IMG/VR virus record: IMGVR_UViG_3300012954_000063 | Span: 1 to 25,708 of that record | Reading direction: 5' to 3' (one strand) | Source: a virus | DNA: 25,708 nt | Shown: positions 7,502 through 15,564 of the stretch, piece after piece | Layout: every line of letters begins with the position of its first letter | Numbering within the stretch: the stretch's first letter is position 1 | Position numbers and translations under genes: made by a program | Notes under the pieces: generated by a model | What the model saw: only the letters and a program-made list of their open reading frames with translations | Databases searched by the model: none | Told to the model about the DNA's origin: nothing

Positions 7502-8752
7502 TTAGTCTACCTTAGGTTTAACAACCTTACTCAAATATTGTCTTTCTTTGTTGTCATCAGTTACAGCAGAACTGTTTGTGTTATTAATGAAACTGTCAAG
7601 TCCTTTGTTAGAACTTACGTATGTTCCTCTAAAGTCATCTGATACTTTGATGTATCTGTTTCCTTCTTTTCTAAATAGTCTACTAGGCGAATAATCAGTT
7701 CTCAATACATACTGACCTTCTGTGATAGAATTAGGAAAACTGTTACCAGTGTGAGCTATTGTTAAACCTCTACCAGGTTTTCCATCTTGTGATTTTTCAT
7801 CTACTAAATGTTGATCAGCAACATTAGTATATAAATGACCCACGTCCATACCTTTTGTCGGGACGTTTCTCTTCGCTTCGTTTATTACAGCATCATTGAT
7901 ATCAATTTCTGATTGATAAGTTGAAATAATATTTTTAAGATCATCTGCTTCTTCACCACTACCAAGTATATCTCTAAATTCTTGTGTGTCTTGCATTGCT
8001 ATTGCTTTACATCTCCAAATATGTGGCCACCAGCCTGGATCATATCCTTCTTGACCTCTAGCGGCATCTTCAACTACATAAAACTTATTAATCTTTAAAT
8101 TCTCTTTTGGTGTGAAACTTGTTACAACAGCACTAGCAGTACTCTTATCTCCTGTGATAGTTTCTGTGGCTGTAAAGTCACCAGCTATAGGAGATATTCT
8201 TATAGTCTTTGCTTCATGATTATAACTAACAACTGTCGCTGTTTGTCCTGATGTTGCACCAGTTATTGTTTCACCTTTTCGAAATTTTTTACTAGGTTTT
8301 GCTTGTAACGTAATACTTGCAGATTCTAGTCTTGTGTCATCTGCTTGATGTGGAAGCTCAAATACATCACCTGGTATAATTTTTCTGCCAAGTCTTTCCA
8401 TCATATCGCCTAAGTGGAAAGTTATAAAGATTGTGTCAGCAGTTTGAAAAAGACCAAACTGTGTTAAGTCAAAATCTTGATCAGCAACACTGTAAACACC
8501 ACGAAGATCAAATACGTCTGAATCGTATTTTCTATCTCTATTTTCACCAAACAACATATCTTGTACATTTAAGTTGCTTGTGACAGAGTTCGTAGGTTGG
8601 TCACTACTAACGCTGTTAGTATTAGTATGAGGTCCTAGGTATTTGTGTACAAAAACGCCCGTACCGCCCGCTAAAAAGTGTTCTTTTATCGTACGATCGG
8701 CAAATTTGTAATCATTACCTCTATTTGGTTTCCATAAACTGAGTCTAGGCAT
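7502..8752 (-). CDS. 14: Neck protein gp14
   Basis: gp14 with gp13 forms the neck to which the finished tail binds after DNA packaging. Recognition rests on the segment GVFVHKYLGP, then NVQDMLFGENRDRKYD, comparable to T4 gp14 YYVPREYV, then DLIFGEDLKNKF, and on its place beside gp13 and gp15. It is 416 aa against 256 in T4. Part of the extra length is a duplicated beta unit at about residues 160-215: GETITGATSGQTATVVSY is followed by the related TETITGDKSTASAVVTSF. A ribosome site (AAAGGA in minus orientation) lies before the ATG, and a late box ATAAATA lies about 16 bases upstream. It heads the only multi-gene minus-strand unit in the window. Confidence 0.82.
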   Translation of the reverse strand: MPRLSLWKPNRGNDYKFADRTIKEHFLAGGTGVFVHKYLGPHTNTNSVSSDQPTNSVTSNLNVQDMLFGENRDRKYDSDVFDLRGVYSVADQDFDLTQFGLFQTADTIFITFHLGDMMERLGRKIIPGDVFELPHQADDTRLESASITLQAKPSKKFRKGETITGATSGQTATVVSYNHEAKTIRISPIAGDFTATETITGDKSTASAVVTSFTPKENLKINKFYVVEDAARGQEGYDPGWWPHIWRCKAIAMQDTQEFRDILGSGEEADDLKNIISTYQSEIDINDAVINEAKRNVPTKGMDVGHLYTNVADQHLVDEKSQDGKPGRGLTIAHTGNSFPNSITEGQYVLRTDYSPSRLFRKEGNRYIKVSDDFRGTYVSSNKGLDSFINNTNSSAVTDDNKERQYLSKVVKPKVD

Positions 8753-8768
8753 TTCGCTTCCTTTAAAC

Positions 8769-8775
8769 TATTTAT
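8769..8775 (-). promoter_or_regulatory. Late promoter box ATAAATA for gp14 (minus strand)
   Basis: Minus-strand ATAAATA lies 16 bases before the gp14 ATG with an AAAGGA ribosome site between. It is back to back with the plus-strand box of gp13, so a 55-bp spacer drives both directions. Confidence 0.65.
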
Positions 8776-8792
8776 TGAATTTAATTAATCTA

Positions 8793-8799
8793 CTAAATA
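8793..8799 (+). promoter_or_regulatory. Late promoter box CTAAATA for gp13
   Basis: CTAAATA ends 8 bases before the gp13 ATG at 8808. No ribosome site is present, so the leader would be about three bases. Confidence 0.6.
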
Positions 8800-8807
8800 G
8801 TAATACA

Positions 8808-9554
8808 ATGGCAAAACAGCAAACAAAACGACAAGAGCTTATTGACGATATACGTAACATCCTAGGCGATGGTATGGTAGATGTCGAGCTGGATCCTAAA
8901 CATTACGAACAAGGTATTGATCTAGCAGTAGACAGATATAGACAAAAAAGTTCAAATAGCACAGAAGAATCCTACATCTTTTTAAAAATATTGAAAGATA
9001 CAGGAGAATATACACTACCTGAAGAAGTTATTGAAGTACAACAAATATTCAGAAGATCAGTTGCAGGCTCTAATAACAGTATAGATTTAGATCCATTTGA
9101 ACTTGCTTATACTAACTTGTATTTTTTACAAGGTGGAAGAATTGGCGGTTTAATGACTTGGGACGCATTTGCTCAATATCAAGAAGTTGTAAGAAGATTA
9201 TTTGGTGGATATTTAAATTTTAAATATGTTCCTGAAAAAAATAAACTTATATTAATGCGTAGACCAAGAGCAGAAGAAAATGTTTTGTTGCAAGTACACA
9301 TGGAAAAACCTGTAGACACACTTATAACACAAAGATACAGTAGACCATGGATCAGAGATTATGCACTCGCACAGTGTAAAATGATGTTGGGTGAAGCAAG
9401 ATCCAAATATTCTAGTTTACCAGGTGCCCAAGGAAATGTTCAGTTAAATGGAGATGCTCTCAAGTCAGAGGCCATGGCCGCAATAGAAAAACTTGAAAGA
9501 GAAATTGAAACTTACGGAACAGGTGAAGATCCTTTAACATTTGTCATTGGATAA
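8808..9554 (+). CDS. 13: Neck protein gp13
   Basis: gp13 is the head-proximal neck ring protein. The N-terminus (KRQELIDDIRNILGDGMVDV) matches the T4 start ELKDVILRRLGAPIINV. The C-terminus, with LNGDALKSEAMAAIEKLERE and then FVIG, matches T4's DGQRLIEEARLEKEALREE and ILVG. A central WIRDYALAQCKMMLGEAR aligns with T4 WVKDYATALAKELNGQIL. I chose ATG 8808 (248 aa; T4 309 aa): the in-frame TTG at 8775 lies upstream of the late-promoter box. It is divergent from gp14, its structural partner, whereas in T4 the two genes follow each other on one strand. Confidence 0.9.
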   Translation: MAKQQTKRQELIDDIRNILGDGMVDVELDPKHYEQGIDLAVDRYRQKSSNSTEESYIFLKILKDTGEYTLPEEVIEVQQIFRRSVAGSNNSIDLDPFELAYTNLYFLQGGRIGGLMTWDAFAQYQEVVRRLFGGYLNFKYVPEKNKLILMRRPRAEENVLLQVHMEKPVDTLITQRYSRPWIRDYALAQCKMMLGEARSKYSSLPGAQGNVQLNGDALKSEAMAAIEKLEREIETYGTGEDPLTFVIG

Positions 9555-9573
9555 TATTTCTTTAAAAAAGTAG

Positions 9574-9602
9574 TTGACAAAAATTCATTTATATCATACT
9601 AT
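9574..9602 (+). promoter_or_regulatory. Sigma70-like promoter for the dNMP kinase gene
   Basis: A perfect TTGACA (9574-9579) is followed after 17 bases by TACTAT (9597-9602, 4 of 6 with the key TA and T kept). With six bases from -7 to +1, transcription would begin at 9609, the A of the ATG. It fits an early or host-RNA-polymerase promoter, which suits a nucleotide metabolism gene inside a late region. Confidence 0.55.
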
Positions 9603-9608
9603 AAGAGT

Positions 9609-10235
9609 ATGTTGATAGGCCTTTTAGGATTTATTGGATCTGGAAAAAACAGTGTAGCGGAACAGTTTGCTAAAAACGGTTTTGCAACTGATTCTTTCGC
9701 GGCACCTTTAAAAGATGCCGTTTCTGATATATTTGGATGGCCCAGAAATATGCTTGAAGGTGACACTGATCATAGCAGAGCTTTTCGCGAAGCACCTGAT
9801 CAGTGGTGGAGTCAGAAATTAGGTAATAGAAGATTTTCACCTAGATATGCGTTACAAGTAATTGGAACAGAAATATTTAGAGAGAATTTTCATCCTAGTA
9901 TCTGGCTACACAGCCTAGAGAGCAGGTACACATCAAAAGGTAGACCAGCTACAGTAATCACTGATTGTAGATTTAAAAATGAAGTTGGACTTATTAAAAC
10001 AATGGGTGGTTTTATTGTACGTGTAAAACGTGGTCCAGATCCACATTGGATATCAATGGCAAAAGAAGCCGCCGATGGAGATGAATTCTCAAAAATGTCT
10101 TTAGAAGAAATGGGAGTACATCAGTCAGAATGGGATTGGATTAATATGAATGCAGATTATACTATAGAAAATAATGGCACATTAACTGATCTAGAATCTA
10201 AAGTGAAATCAGTAATACAAGATATTAAGTCTTAA
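9609..10235 (+). CDS. 1: Deoxynucleoside monophosphate kinase, gp1-like
   Basis: A 208-aa P-loop kinase that would phosphorylate dNMPs for phage DNA synthesis in the cytoplasm. The Walker A motif is at residues 7-15 (GFIGSGKNS). SFAAPLKDAVSDIFGWP matches T4 gp1 QLAGPIKDALAYAWG, and YALQVIGTEIFRENFHP matches its LMQALGTDLIVNNF. ITDCRFKNE corresponds to T4 VPDTRQDHE, and the end with IENNGTLTDLESKVK matches ITNDGSLEELFSKIK. It is slightly shorter than T4 gp1 (241 aa). The gene sits between neck and sheath genes, with its own TTGACA-type promoter and no ribosome site. Its stop overlaps that of the HNH gene on the other strand through the palindrome TTAA. Confidence 0.9.
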   Translation: MLIGLLGFIGSGKNSVAEQFAKNGFATDSFAAPLKDAVSDIFGWPRNMLEGDTDHSRAFREAPDQWWSQKLGNRRFSPRYALQVIGTEIFRENFHPSIWLHSLESRYTSKGRPATVITDCRFKNEVGLIKTMGGFIVRVKRGPDPHWISMAKEAADGDEFSKMSLEEMGVHQSEWDWINMNADYTIENNGTLTDLESKVKSVIQDIKS

Positions 10236-10597
10236 GCGTCAGGCATCAAATCGCCTTGTTTCCAACCTACTTCTTCCATACTTTTAATACGACTGCAATT
10301 AGCACATATAGTCTTTAGATTACTCCATTCACAGTTTTTTAAATTACCATCTACGTGATAAACATCCATCTGTGCGGGGTGTTTGGATTTAAATCCACAC
10401 TTTTCACATATTGATTTTTTTCTGTATGCAGTCTTTTCCCATGTTTGCTTTTTACCTGTGTTTAAGCCTTTATCTTCCTTAATACATTGATCGCATTTAG
10501 TTCTGTAATAGACTTTCCCTTTACGCCTATAGTTAAAGGCACGCGGTTTAATCTTACATGATGAACATAGGGGTCTTATATGCTTTTTATCACTCAT
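10232..10597 (-). CDS. HNH-type zinc-ribbon protein, putative homing endonuclease
   Basis: I start it at the internal ATG 10597 (121 aa), because a late box TTAAATA lies exactly 5 bases before it; an upstream in-frame ATG at 10639 would give 135 aa. Two zinc-binding Cys pairs occur near the N-terminus (C11/C14 and C35/C38), then C64/C67 and C98/C101 frame the HNH core with H81, D83, N85 and N93. Compared with canonical HNH cores, the first His of the usual HH pair is Tyr80 and the His normally after the last Cys pair is Ser102, so catalytic ability is open. Related single-gene HNH proteins are frequent between conserved genes of T4-like phages, where they behave as homing endonucleases. It lies between the dNMP kinase and the tail sheath and runs against both. 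Confidence 0.78.
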   Translation of the reverse strand: MSDKKHIRPLCSSCKIKPRAFNYRRKGKVYYRTKCDQCIKEDKGLNTGKKQTWEKTAYRKKSICEKCGFKSKHPAQMDVYHVDGNLKNCEWSNLKTICANCSRIKSMEEVGWKQGDLMPDA

Positions 10598-10602
10598 ACT
10601 TG

Positions 10603-10609
10603 TATTTAA
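10603..10609 (-). promoter_or_regulatory. Late promoter box TTAAATA for the HNH gene (minus strand)
   Basis: Minus-strand TTAAATA followed by CAAGT and ATG: predicted +1 is the A of the start codon. A second minus-strand box (GTAAATA, 10687-10693) lies about 90 bases upstream and may give a longer transcript. Confidence 0.5.
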
Positions 10610-10654
10610 TACCTTTAAAGGTGGTAGAGATTGGTACATTTTAAAGGAAATTAA

Positions 10655-10661
10655 CTAAATA
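10655..10661 (+). promoter_or_regulatory. Late promoter box CTAAATA for the tail sheath gene
   Basis: CTAAATA lies 63 bases before the gp18 ATG. The leader of about 58 bases is the longest of the late genes here and ends in an AGGGAG ribosome site before ATG 10725. It faces away from the HNH gene. Confidence 0.5.
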
Positions 10662-10724
10662 TCATTATTAAAAAGGATATTAATACTATTTACATATTGT
10701 ATATAGAGTAGGGAGATAAAAACT

Positions 10725-13700
10725 ATGCCAACACTAGTAAGTCCAGGTGTATCAGTTAGCGTTATTGACGAATCAATGTACGCACCGGCGGGCCAAGGTA
10801 CAGTACCTCTTATACTGATTTCAACTGCACAGGATAAAACAGATCCTAGCACAGGAAACACAGCTATAGGTACAACTTCAGCCAATGCAGGTAAACCGTT
10901 CTTAATAACTTCACAAAGAGAACTGATTACAACCTTTGGCGAACCATCATTCAAAGAACTGCAAGGAACACAAATCCATGCAGATGAAAGAAATGAATAT
11001 GGTTTGCTTTCAGCATATTCATACTTGGGTATTGCCAACAGAGCTTACGTTGTAAGATCAAATGTAGATCTTGATCAACTAGAAGCTCAGTCAACAGTAC
11101 CTCAGTTAAACCCAGCCAACGGTACATATTGGTTGGATCTAGCAAACACAGATTGGGGTCTTTTCACAGCCAACACTACATCAGGTGCTTGGGAGAAAAT
11201 GACGCCATTAATATTAACAGACAAACCAGGCGCCGCAGGCGGTAAAGTAGATTCAAATGGTAGACCACAAGGATTTGGTAAATCAGGAGATTATGCTTTA
11301 GTGGCTTCAGCCACTCCGGCAGTATTATACCAGCACACAGGAGCAGGATTTGTTGCAGTAGGTTCACCGACGTGGAAAACAAACACAGGTGGAGCGAATG
11401 TTTACATTCAAACAGGTAACGGTACAGCACCAACTGTAGCTGTTTCTGGTAATTTCAAAGACGTTTGGTTAAAATCAACACCAGGCGGACAAGGTGCGAA
11501 TGTAATTGTTAAAAAATACAGCACATCAACTTCAGCATGGGGTTCTGTCAGTGCAAACGTTTATTCAAGAGATGACGCGGCAACTGCCACAGAAGGTTCA
11601 ACATTAGCTGAAACAGATGTTTACGTAAGATTTGATGACTTTGATGATGGTAACATCTCAGCAGAGTTAAAAGCAAACTTCACGTCAACATCAAGCACAT
11701 TAACATCAGCCGCTTACAACAAGCAGTCAATTGAAGGATTCACACAAGGTGGTGCAACAGCAACTCCGGAAATTTCTTATCAATTACGTGTAAGAGATGG
11801 TGGTGTTAATACAGTAGCAACAGGTAACTCAACTTCACTACACTCAGGTGTAGCAACTGGTGGTTCAAACACAGCCATCAACTTTGAAGTTAATGGTCAG
11901 TCCATTACAGTAACTGGTGCCGCTGGAGCAGGTAATCCAGTAACGCTCGATGAGATTGTTAATGCAATTGAAACTAATTCTACATTAAGAAATGCAGGTA
12001 TTAGAGCGGAGAAGGAATATCTAAGTGCTACAAGACAATACTTAAAAATACAAAGAGCAGGTGGTTATGCAGTTTATCTACATGATGGTACAGACGGCGT
12101 GAATATTAACGGTGTTAGTACTGCATCATTAGGTTACATTGATAATACATCATCTGGAGCAAACGCTTTCTTCTACAAATCATTATGGTCTAACTTGACA
12201 TATGAAGCAAGTTCAACAGCACCAAAACAAGATCCAGCAAATGGAACTTTATGGTACAATAGCTCACAAACAGCAGACATCTATCAAGCAGTTAACGATG
12301 GCGGTACAATGAAATGGCACGCCTACGCTAACTCAAAAGATAGAGGTACAGCTGGTTCTATTGTGTCAGGTGGCTTGAAAGACATACAGATTGTATCGGA
12401 AGCACCAACTAAAAAATCAGATGGAACATCAGCCTTAACAGCAGGTGACATTTGGCTTGACTCAAATGAGTTAGACGTTTATCCAAAACTTTACAAATGG
12501 AATGCAGGTACTTCAAAATGGGTATTGTTAGACAATACTGATCAAAGTACAGCGGACGGTGTATTGTTTGGTGATGCAGTTGGTAATCCAGGCGGAGCAG
12601 ATGAAGATGCACAGAACTGGGGTGCTGTATACACAGACTTCCATTCTGACTCTCCAGATCCGGCTGTATATCCAGAAGGTATCTTGCTTTTCAATACAAG
12701 ATTATCAGGTTACAACGTTAAGAAATACGTAACGAACTACACTTTTGATAATACAAACAATGGAAATATTTGGGTCACTGAATCAGGTCTTGAAGAAGAC
12801 GGTGCTCCATTTATGGGTAGAAAGGCTCAAAGAAAAGTTATCGTAACTGGTTTGCAAAGTGCATTAGCAAGTAACGATGAAATTAGATCTGAGTCAAGAT
12901 TCTTCAACTTACTAGCCGCACCAGGCTATCCTGAGTTGTTAGATGAAATGATCACGCTATCTACAGACAGAAAACAAACTGCTTTTGTATTAGCTGATAC
13001 TCCATTCAGATTAACACCAGATGGTACGTCAACATCAGGTTGGGCTAAGAACTCAGCTCTTGCACCAACTAACGGTGAAGACGGTTTAACATCTGCATCA
13101 CCGTATGCGGCTGTTTACTATCCATCAGGATTTACAACTGACTTGTCAGGCAGTAACGTGGTTGTTCCACCAACGCACATTGCGTTAAGAACACTTGCGT
13201 TTAATGATCAAGTTGCGTTTCCATGGTTTGCACCAGCAGGTTACACAAGAGGCCTAGTTGATAACTCAACATCAGTAGGTTATGTAACTAATGAAGGTGA
13301 ATTCCAAGCAGTGTCTTTGTCAGAAGGTCAAAGAGATACGCTTTACGCTAACAAAGTCAACCCGATTGCGTTTATACCAAACAGAGGTTTAGTAGTGTTT
13401 GGTCAAAAAACTCTATCACCAGTAGCTTCGGCACTAGATAGAATTAACGTAGCGAGATTGATTGTGTATCTAAGATACCAATTAGACTTAATTGCGAAAC
13501 CGTTCTTGTTTGAACCTAATGATAGAATCACTAGGGATCAAGTTGTAGATACGTTTAACAGATTCATGGAAGATTTAGTCTCTAAGAGAGCACTATTTGA
13601 TTTCCTAGTAGTTTGTGATGAATCAAACAACACACCTGCAAGAATTGATAGAAATGAATTATACATTGATATTGCAATACAACCAGTAAAAGCAATTGAA

Positions 13701-13754
13701 TTTATATACATTCCACTTCGTATCAAAAACACAGGTGAGAGTTTAACAAGTTAA
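10725..13754 (+). CDS. 18: Contractile tail sheath protein gp18
   Basis: gp18 polymerises around the tail tube and contracts to drive it through the host envelope. The N-terminus LVSPGVSVSVIDES corresponds to T4 LLSPGIELKE. ITTFGEP with the following AYSYLGIANRAYVVRS match the T4 N-terminal segment (NTFGQP, then NFLQYGNDLRVVRA). The C-terminal 350 residues are the conserved sheath core, including RDQVVDTFNRFMEDLV and IAIQPVKAIEFIYIPLRI, which forms the inter-subunit mesh. The protein has 1009 residues against 659 in T4. The surplus lies at about residues 120-650 and holds several aromatic units such as GTYWLDL, GTLWYNSSQTADIY and GDIWLDSNELDVYPKLYKWN, probably decorating the outer surface. 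It has an AGGGAG ribosome site and a terminator downstream. Confidence 0.95.
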   Translation: MPTLVSPGVSVSVIDESMYAPAGQGTVPLILISTAQDKTDPSTGNTAIGTTSANAGKPFLITSQRELITTFGEPSFKELQGTQIHADERNEYGLLSAYSYLGIANRAYVVRSNVDLDQLEAQSTVPQLNPANGTYWLDLANTDWGLFTANTTSGAWEKMTPLILTDKPGAAGGKVDSNGRPQGFGKSGDYALVASATPAVLYQHTGAGFVAVGSPTWKTNTGGANVYIQTGNGTAPTVAVSGNFKDVWLKSTPGGQGANVIVKKYSTSTSAWGSVSANVYSRDDAATATEGSTLAETDVYVRFDDFDDGNISAELKANFTSTSSTLTSAAYNKQSIEGFTQGGATATPEISYQLRVRDGGVNTVATGNSTSLHSGVATGGSNTAINFEVNGQSITVTGAAGAGNPVTLDEIVNAIETNSTLRNAGIRAEKEYLSATRQYLKIQRAGGYAVYLHDGTDGVNINGVSTASLGYIDNTSSGANAFFYKSLWSNLTYEASSTAPKQDPANGTLWYNSSQTADIYQAVNDGGTMKWHAYANSKDRGTAGSIVSGGLKDIQIVSEAPTKKSDGTSALTAGDIWLDSNELDVYPKLYKWNAGTSKWVLLDNTDQSTADGVLFGDAVGNPGGADEDAQNWGAVYTDFHSDSPDPAVYPEGILLFNTRLSGYNVKKYVTNYTFDNTNNGNIWVTESGLEEDGAPFMGRKAQRKVIVTGLQSALASNDEIRSESRFFNLLAAPGYPELLDEMITLSTDRKQTAFVLADTPFRLTPDGTSTSGWAKNSALAPTNGEDGLTSASPYAAVYYPSGFTTDLSGSNVVVPPTHIALRTLAFNDQVAFPWFAPAGYTRGLVDNSTSVGYVTNEGEFQAVSLSEGQRDTLYANKVNPIAFIPNRGLVVFGQKTLSPVASALDRINVARLIVYLRYQLDLIAKPFLFEPNDRITRDQVVDTFNRFMEDLVSKRALFDFLVVCDESNNTPARIDRNELYIDIAIQPVKAIEFIYIPLRIKNTGESLTS

Positions 13755-13758
13755 TAAT

Positions 13759-13787
13759 AGGGGGATAGGCAACTATCCCTTTATTTT
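13759..13787 (+). terminator. Intrinsic terminator after gp18
   Basis: GGGATAG, a GCAA tetraloop (GNRA type) and CTATCCC form a perfect 7-bp hairpin at 13762-13779, extended outward by G-T pairs, followed by TTTATTTT. It lies directly behind the sheath stop codon, before the promoter of the tube gene. Confidence 0.85.
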
Positions 13788-13830
13788 ACCTTTACAATTT
13801 TTTTTGTGAAGCATAAAAAAAGCGTAGAGC

Positions 13831-13837
13831 GTAAATA
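13831..13837 (+). promoter_or_regulatory. Late promoter box GTAAATA for the tail tube gene
   Basis: GTAAATA lies 20 bases before the gp19 ATG. Predicted +1 (about 13843) coincides with the start of the AAGGAG ribosome site at 13843-13848, as for the fibre-like gene. Confidence 0.6.
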
Positions 13838-13857
13838 AAATAAAGGAGCAGTAGATT

Positions 13858-14451
13858 ATGGCAACACTTTCAAAATTTGGTGTACCAATAGACGGATCAA
13901 CAGGAAGAGGTGGTATTCTTCAACCTAAATTAAAATATAGATTTAGAGTGAGATTTACTAACTTCGGTAACCTAGGAGCGTCTCCACTGCAATTAACACA
14001 ACAAGTAATGAGTGTGACGAGACCTAAAGTTAACCATGAGGAAGTACCGATTCATTCGTACAACTCAATTGCGTACTCGCAAGGTAAACACACATGGGAA
14101 CCAATCAACATTACTTTACGTGATGACATCAACAACAACATTTCTAAACTTGTTGGTCAACAGGTTCAGAAGCAAATGAACCATTTTGAACAAACATCTG
14201 CGGTAGCAGGTTCAAACTATAAGTTTGGAACTAAGATTGAAATCTTAGATGGTACTAACAACACAGAGTTAGAACAATGGGATGTCGAAGGTTGTTTCTT
14301 GCAGAATGTAGACTATTCAGATGGCGATTACGCAGTATCAGAACCAGTACAAGTTATTTTAACTCTAAGATATGATAATGCAATTCACCAGGCACCTAGT
14401 GACACTATCTTCCCACTAATATCCGTTGGTCTTGGTGGCACGAGCTTATAA
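13858..14451 (+). CDS. 19: Tail tube protein gp19
   Basis: A 197-aa protein forming the inner tube through which DNA passes. Features of the gp19 fold are visible: an N-terminal strand KYRFRVRFTNFG, the loop VTRPKVNHEEVPIHSYN, which corresponds to T4 GIVEKIPVGFMNRKINVAG, and WEPINITLRDD for T4 DDWTVTVMNDE. The C-terminal strand EPVQVILTLRYDNAIH corresponds to T4 QTFEVTLALDYWE. It is 34 residues longer than T4 gp19. Position behind the sheath gene, a strong AAGGAG site and a separate promoter after a terminator fit a highly expressed late protein made independently of the sheath transcript. Confidence 0.93.
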   Translation: MATLSKFGVPIDGSTGRGGILQPKLKYRFRVRFTNFGNLGASPLQLTQQVMSVTRPKVNHEEVPIHSYNSIAYSQGKHTWEPINITLRDDINNNISKLVGQQVQKQMNHFEQTSAVAGSNYKFGTKIEILDGTNNTELEQWDVEGCFLQNVDYSDGDYAVSEPVQVILTLRYDNAIHQAPSDTIFPLISVGLGGTSL

Positions 14452-14477
14452 TATCAATAGTCTATAAAGTAGGTTAG

Positions 14478-15560
14478 ATGTCCGGTATAGTTTTAAAACC
14501 AGCTAATAGAGCCGCTCAACTTTACGTTGGCGGCTCAGGCGTTCAACAGGCCGTAAGGCAACAGCACCAATATGTATTGGTGTATAACCTATATCCAATA
14601 AGAGAAGATGATTTTTTAGATGAAAAGATCGGTTATCTAAAAGAATTCAGAGACAGATTACATTTTTTATGTAATTCTGTAGACGGTCCAAAATTTCAAG
14701 TACAGCAAGACGTACTAAATCAATACAATAGAAAAAGAGTAATCAATCGTAAAGTTGATTACGATCCTTTAACAGTGAGAATGTATGATACTGTTGATGG
14801 TTTAGGAATAAAATTTGCAAGAACACTTTATGAGTTTGAGTTTGCAAACGCAAGATTGTATAAGACAAAGGCAGGTGGTGCTCCTTTACAGCATCAAGAA
14901 CAAGCAAACTATGTTCAAACCGTTTTACAAAACAGTAATAGGTTTGTTGAGACACATCACTTTGGTATGCAGTCTCATAGATACTATCACAGATTATTAA
15001 AAAGCATAGACCTTTATCAAATGGCAGGTGGCACTTTCAGTAAAGTGAGAATGGTACATCCAAGAATATCAAGAATGGATATGGATACATTCGCTTATGA
15101 ATCAAGTGCTCCGGTTAATCTTAACTTGGCATTCACTTATGAAAATTTAATTTTCGAAGAAACAAATGTTAAGTTAGATGGTTCTGATCCAGAATACCCA
15201 ATTGACACAATGATGGAAGAAACTGCTGACTTCGAAGATATATCTGGTAGCAGTGGTGGTGGAGGCAGTACATCAGGATCTGGAGTTGCTGAAACTATTG
15301 CTCCGTCTATTACTAAAAAAGTAGATAACTTGATTGCAGATTTAAAGTCAGGCAAATTTCCTAAAGGAGATAACAGTGCAAAAGCTGATACAACACCGGG
15401 AGGCGAAGTACCTGCAAACGCAAAACCATTTAAAGGCTCTTACAATCAGAAAACAGAGAAGTTAAAAAACTACAATAATAAAACTTATGTGGTACCTAAA
15501 GGTACTTCCAGTTCACAGTCTTCGACGAAGTCAACTATAGGTGGAAAGAAGTTAGGTTAA
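14478..15560 (+). CDS. Second tail-tube-fold protein, possibly baseplate tube initiator
   Basis: A 360-aa protein. Its first 240 residues look like a tube-type beta barrel. NSVDGPKFQVQQDVLNQYNR and the following RKVDYDPLTVRMYDT reproduce the gp19 pattern of a strand, a loop ending in NRK, and a DxLTVxMxD strand. SAPVNLNLAFTYENLIFEE resembles the closing strand. From about residue 255 it becomes a Ser/Gly linker (SGSSGGGGSTSGSG) followed by a Lys-rich, low-complexity tail. In T4 the tube-like proteins besides gp19 are gp48 and gp54, which nucleate the tube on the baseplate, so this is a candidate for that role; I see no specific match to either. It follows gp19 by 26 bases, with only a weak ribosome site (AGGTTAG). 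Confidence 0.6.
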   Translation: MSGIVLKPANRAAQLYVGGSGVQQAVRQQHQYVLVYNLYPIREDDFLDEKIGYLKEFRDRLHFLCNSVDGPKFQVQQDVLNQYNRKRVINRKVDYDPLTVRMYDTVDGLGIKFARTLYEFEFANARLYKTKAGGAPLQHQEQANYVQTVLQNSNRFVETHHFGMQSHRYYHRLLKSIDLYQMAGGTFSKVRMVHPRISRMDMDTFAYESSAPVNLNLAFTYENLIFEETNVKLDGSDPEYPIDTMMEETADFEDISGSSGGGGSTSGSGVAETIAPSITKKVDNLIADLKSGKFPKGDNSAKADTTPGGEVPANAKPFKGSYNQKTEKLKNYNNKTYVVPKGTSSSQSSTKSTIGGKKLG

Positions 15561-15564
15561 TATC

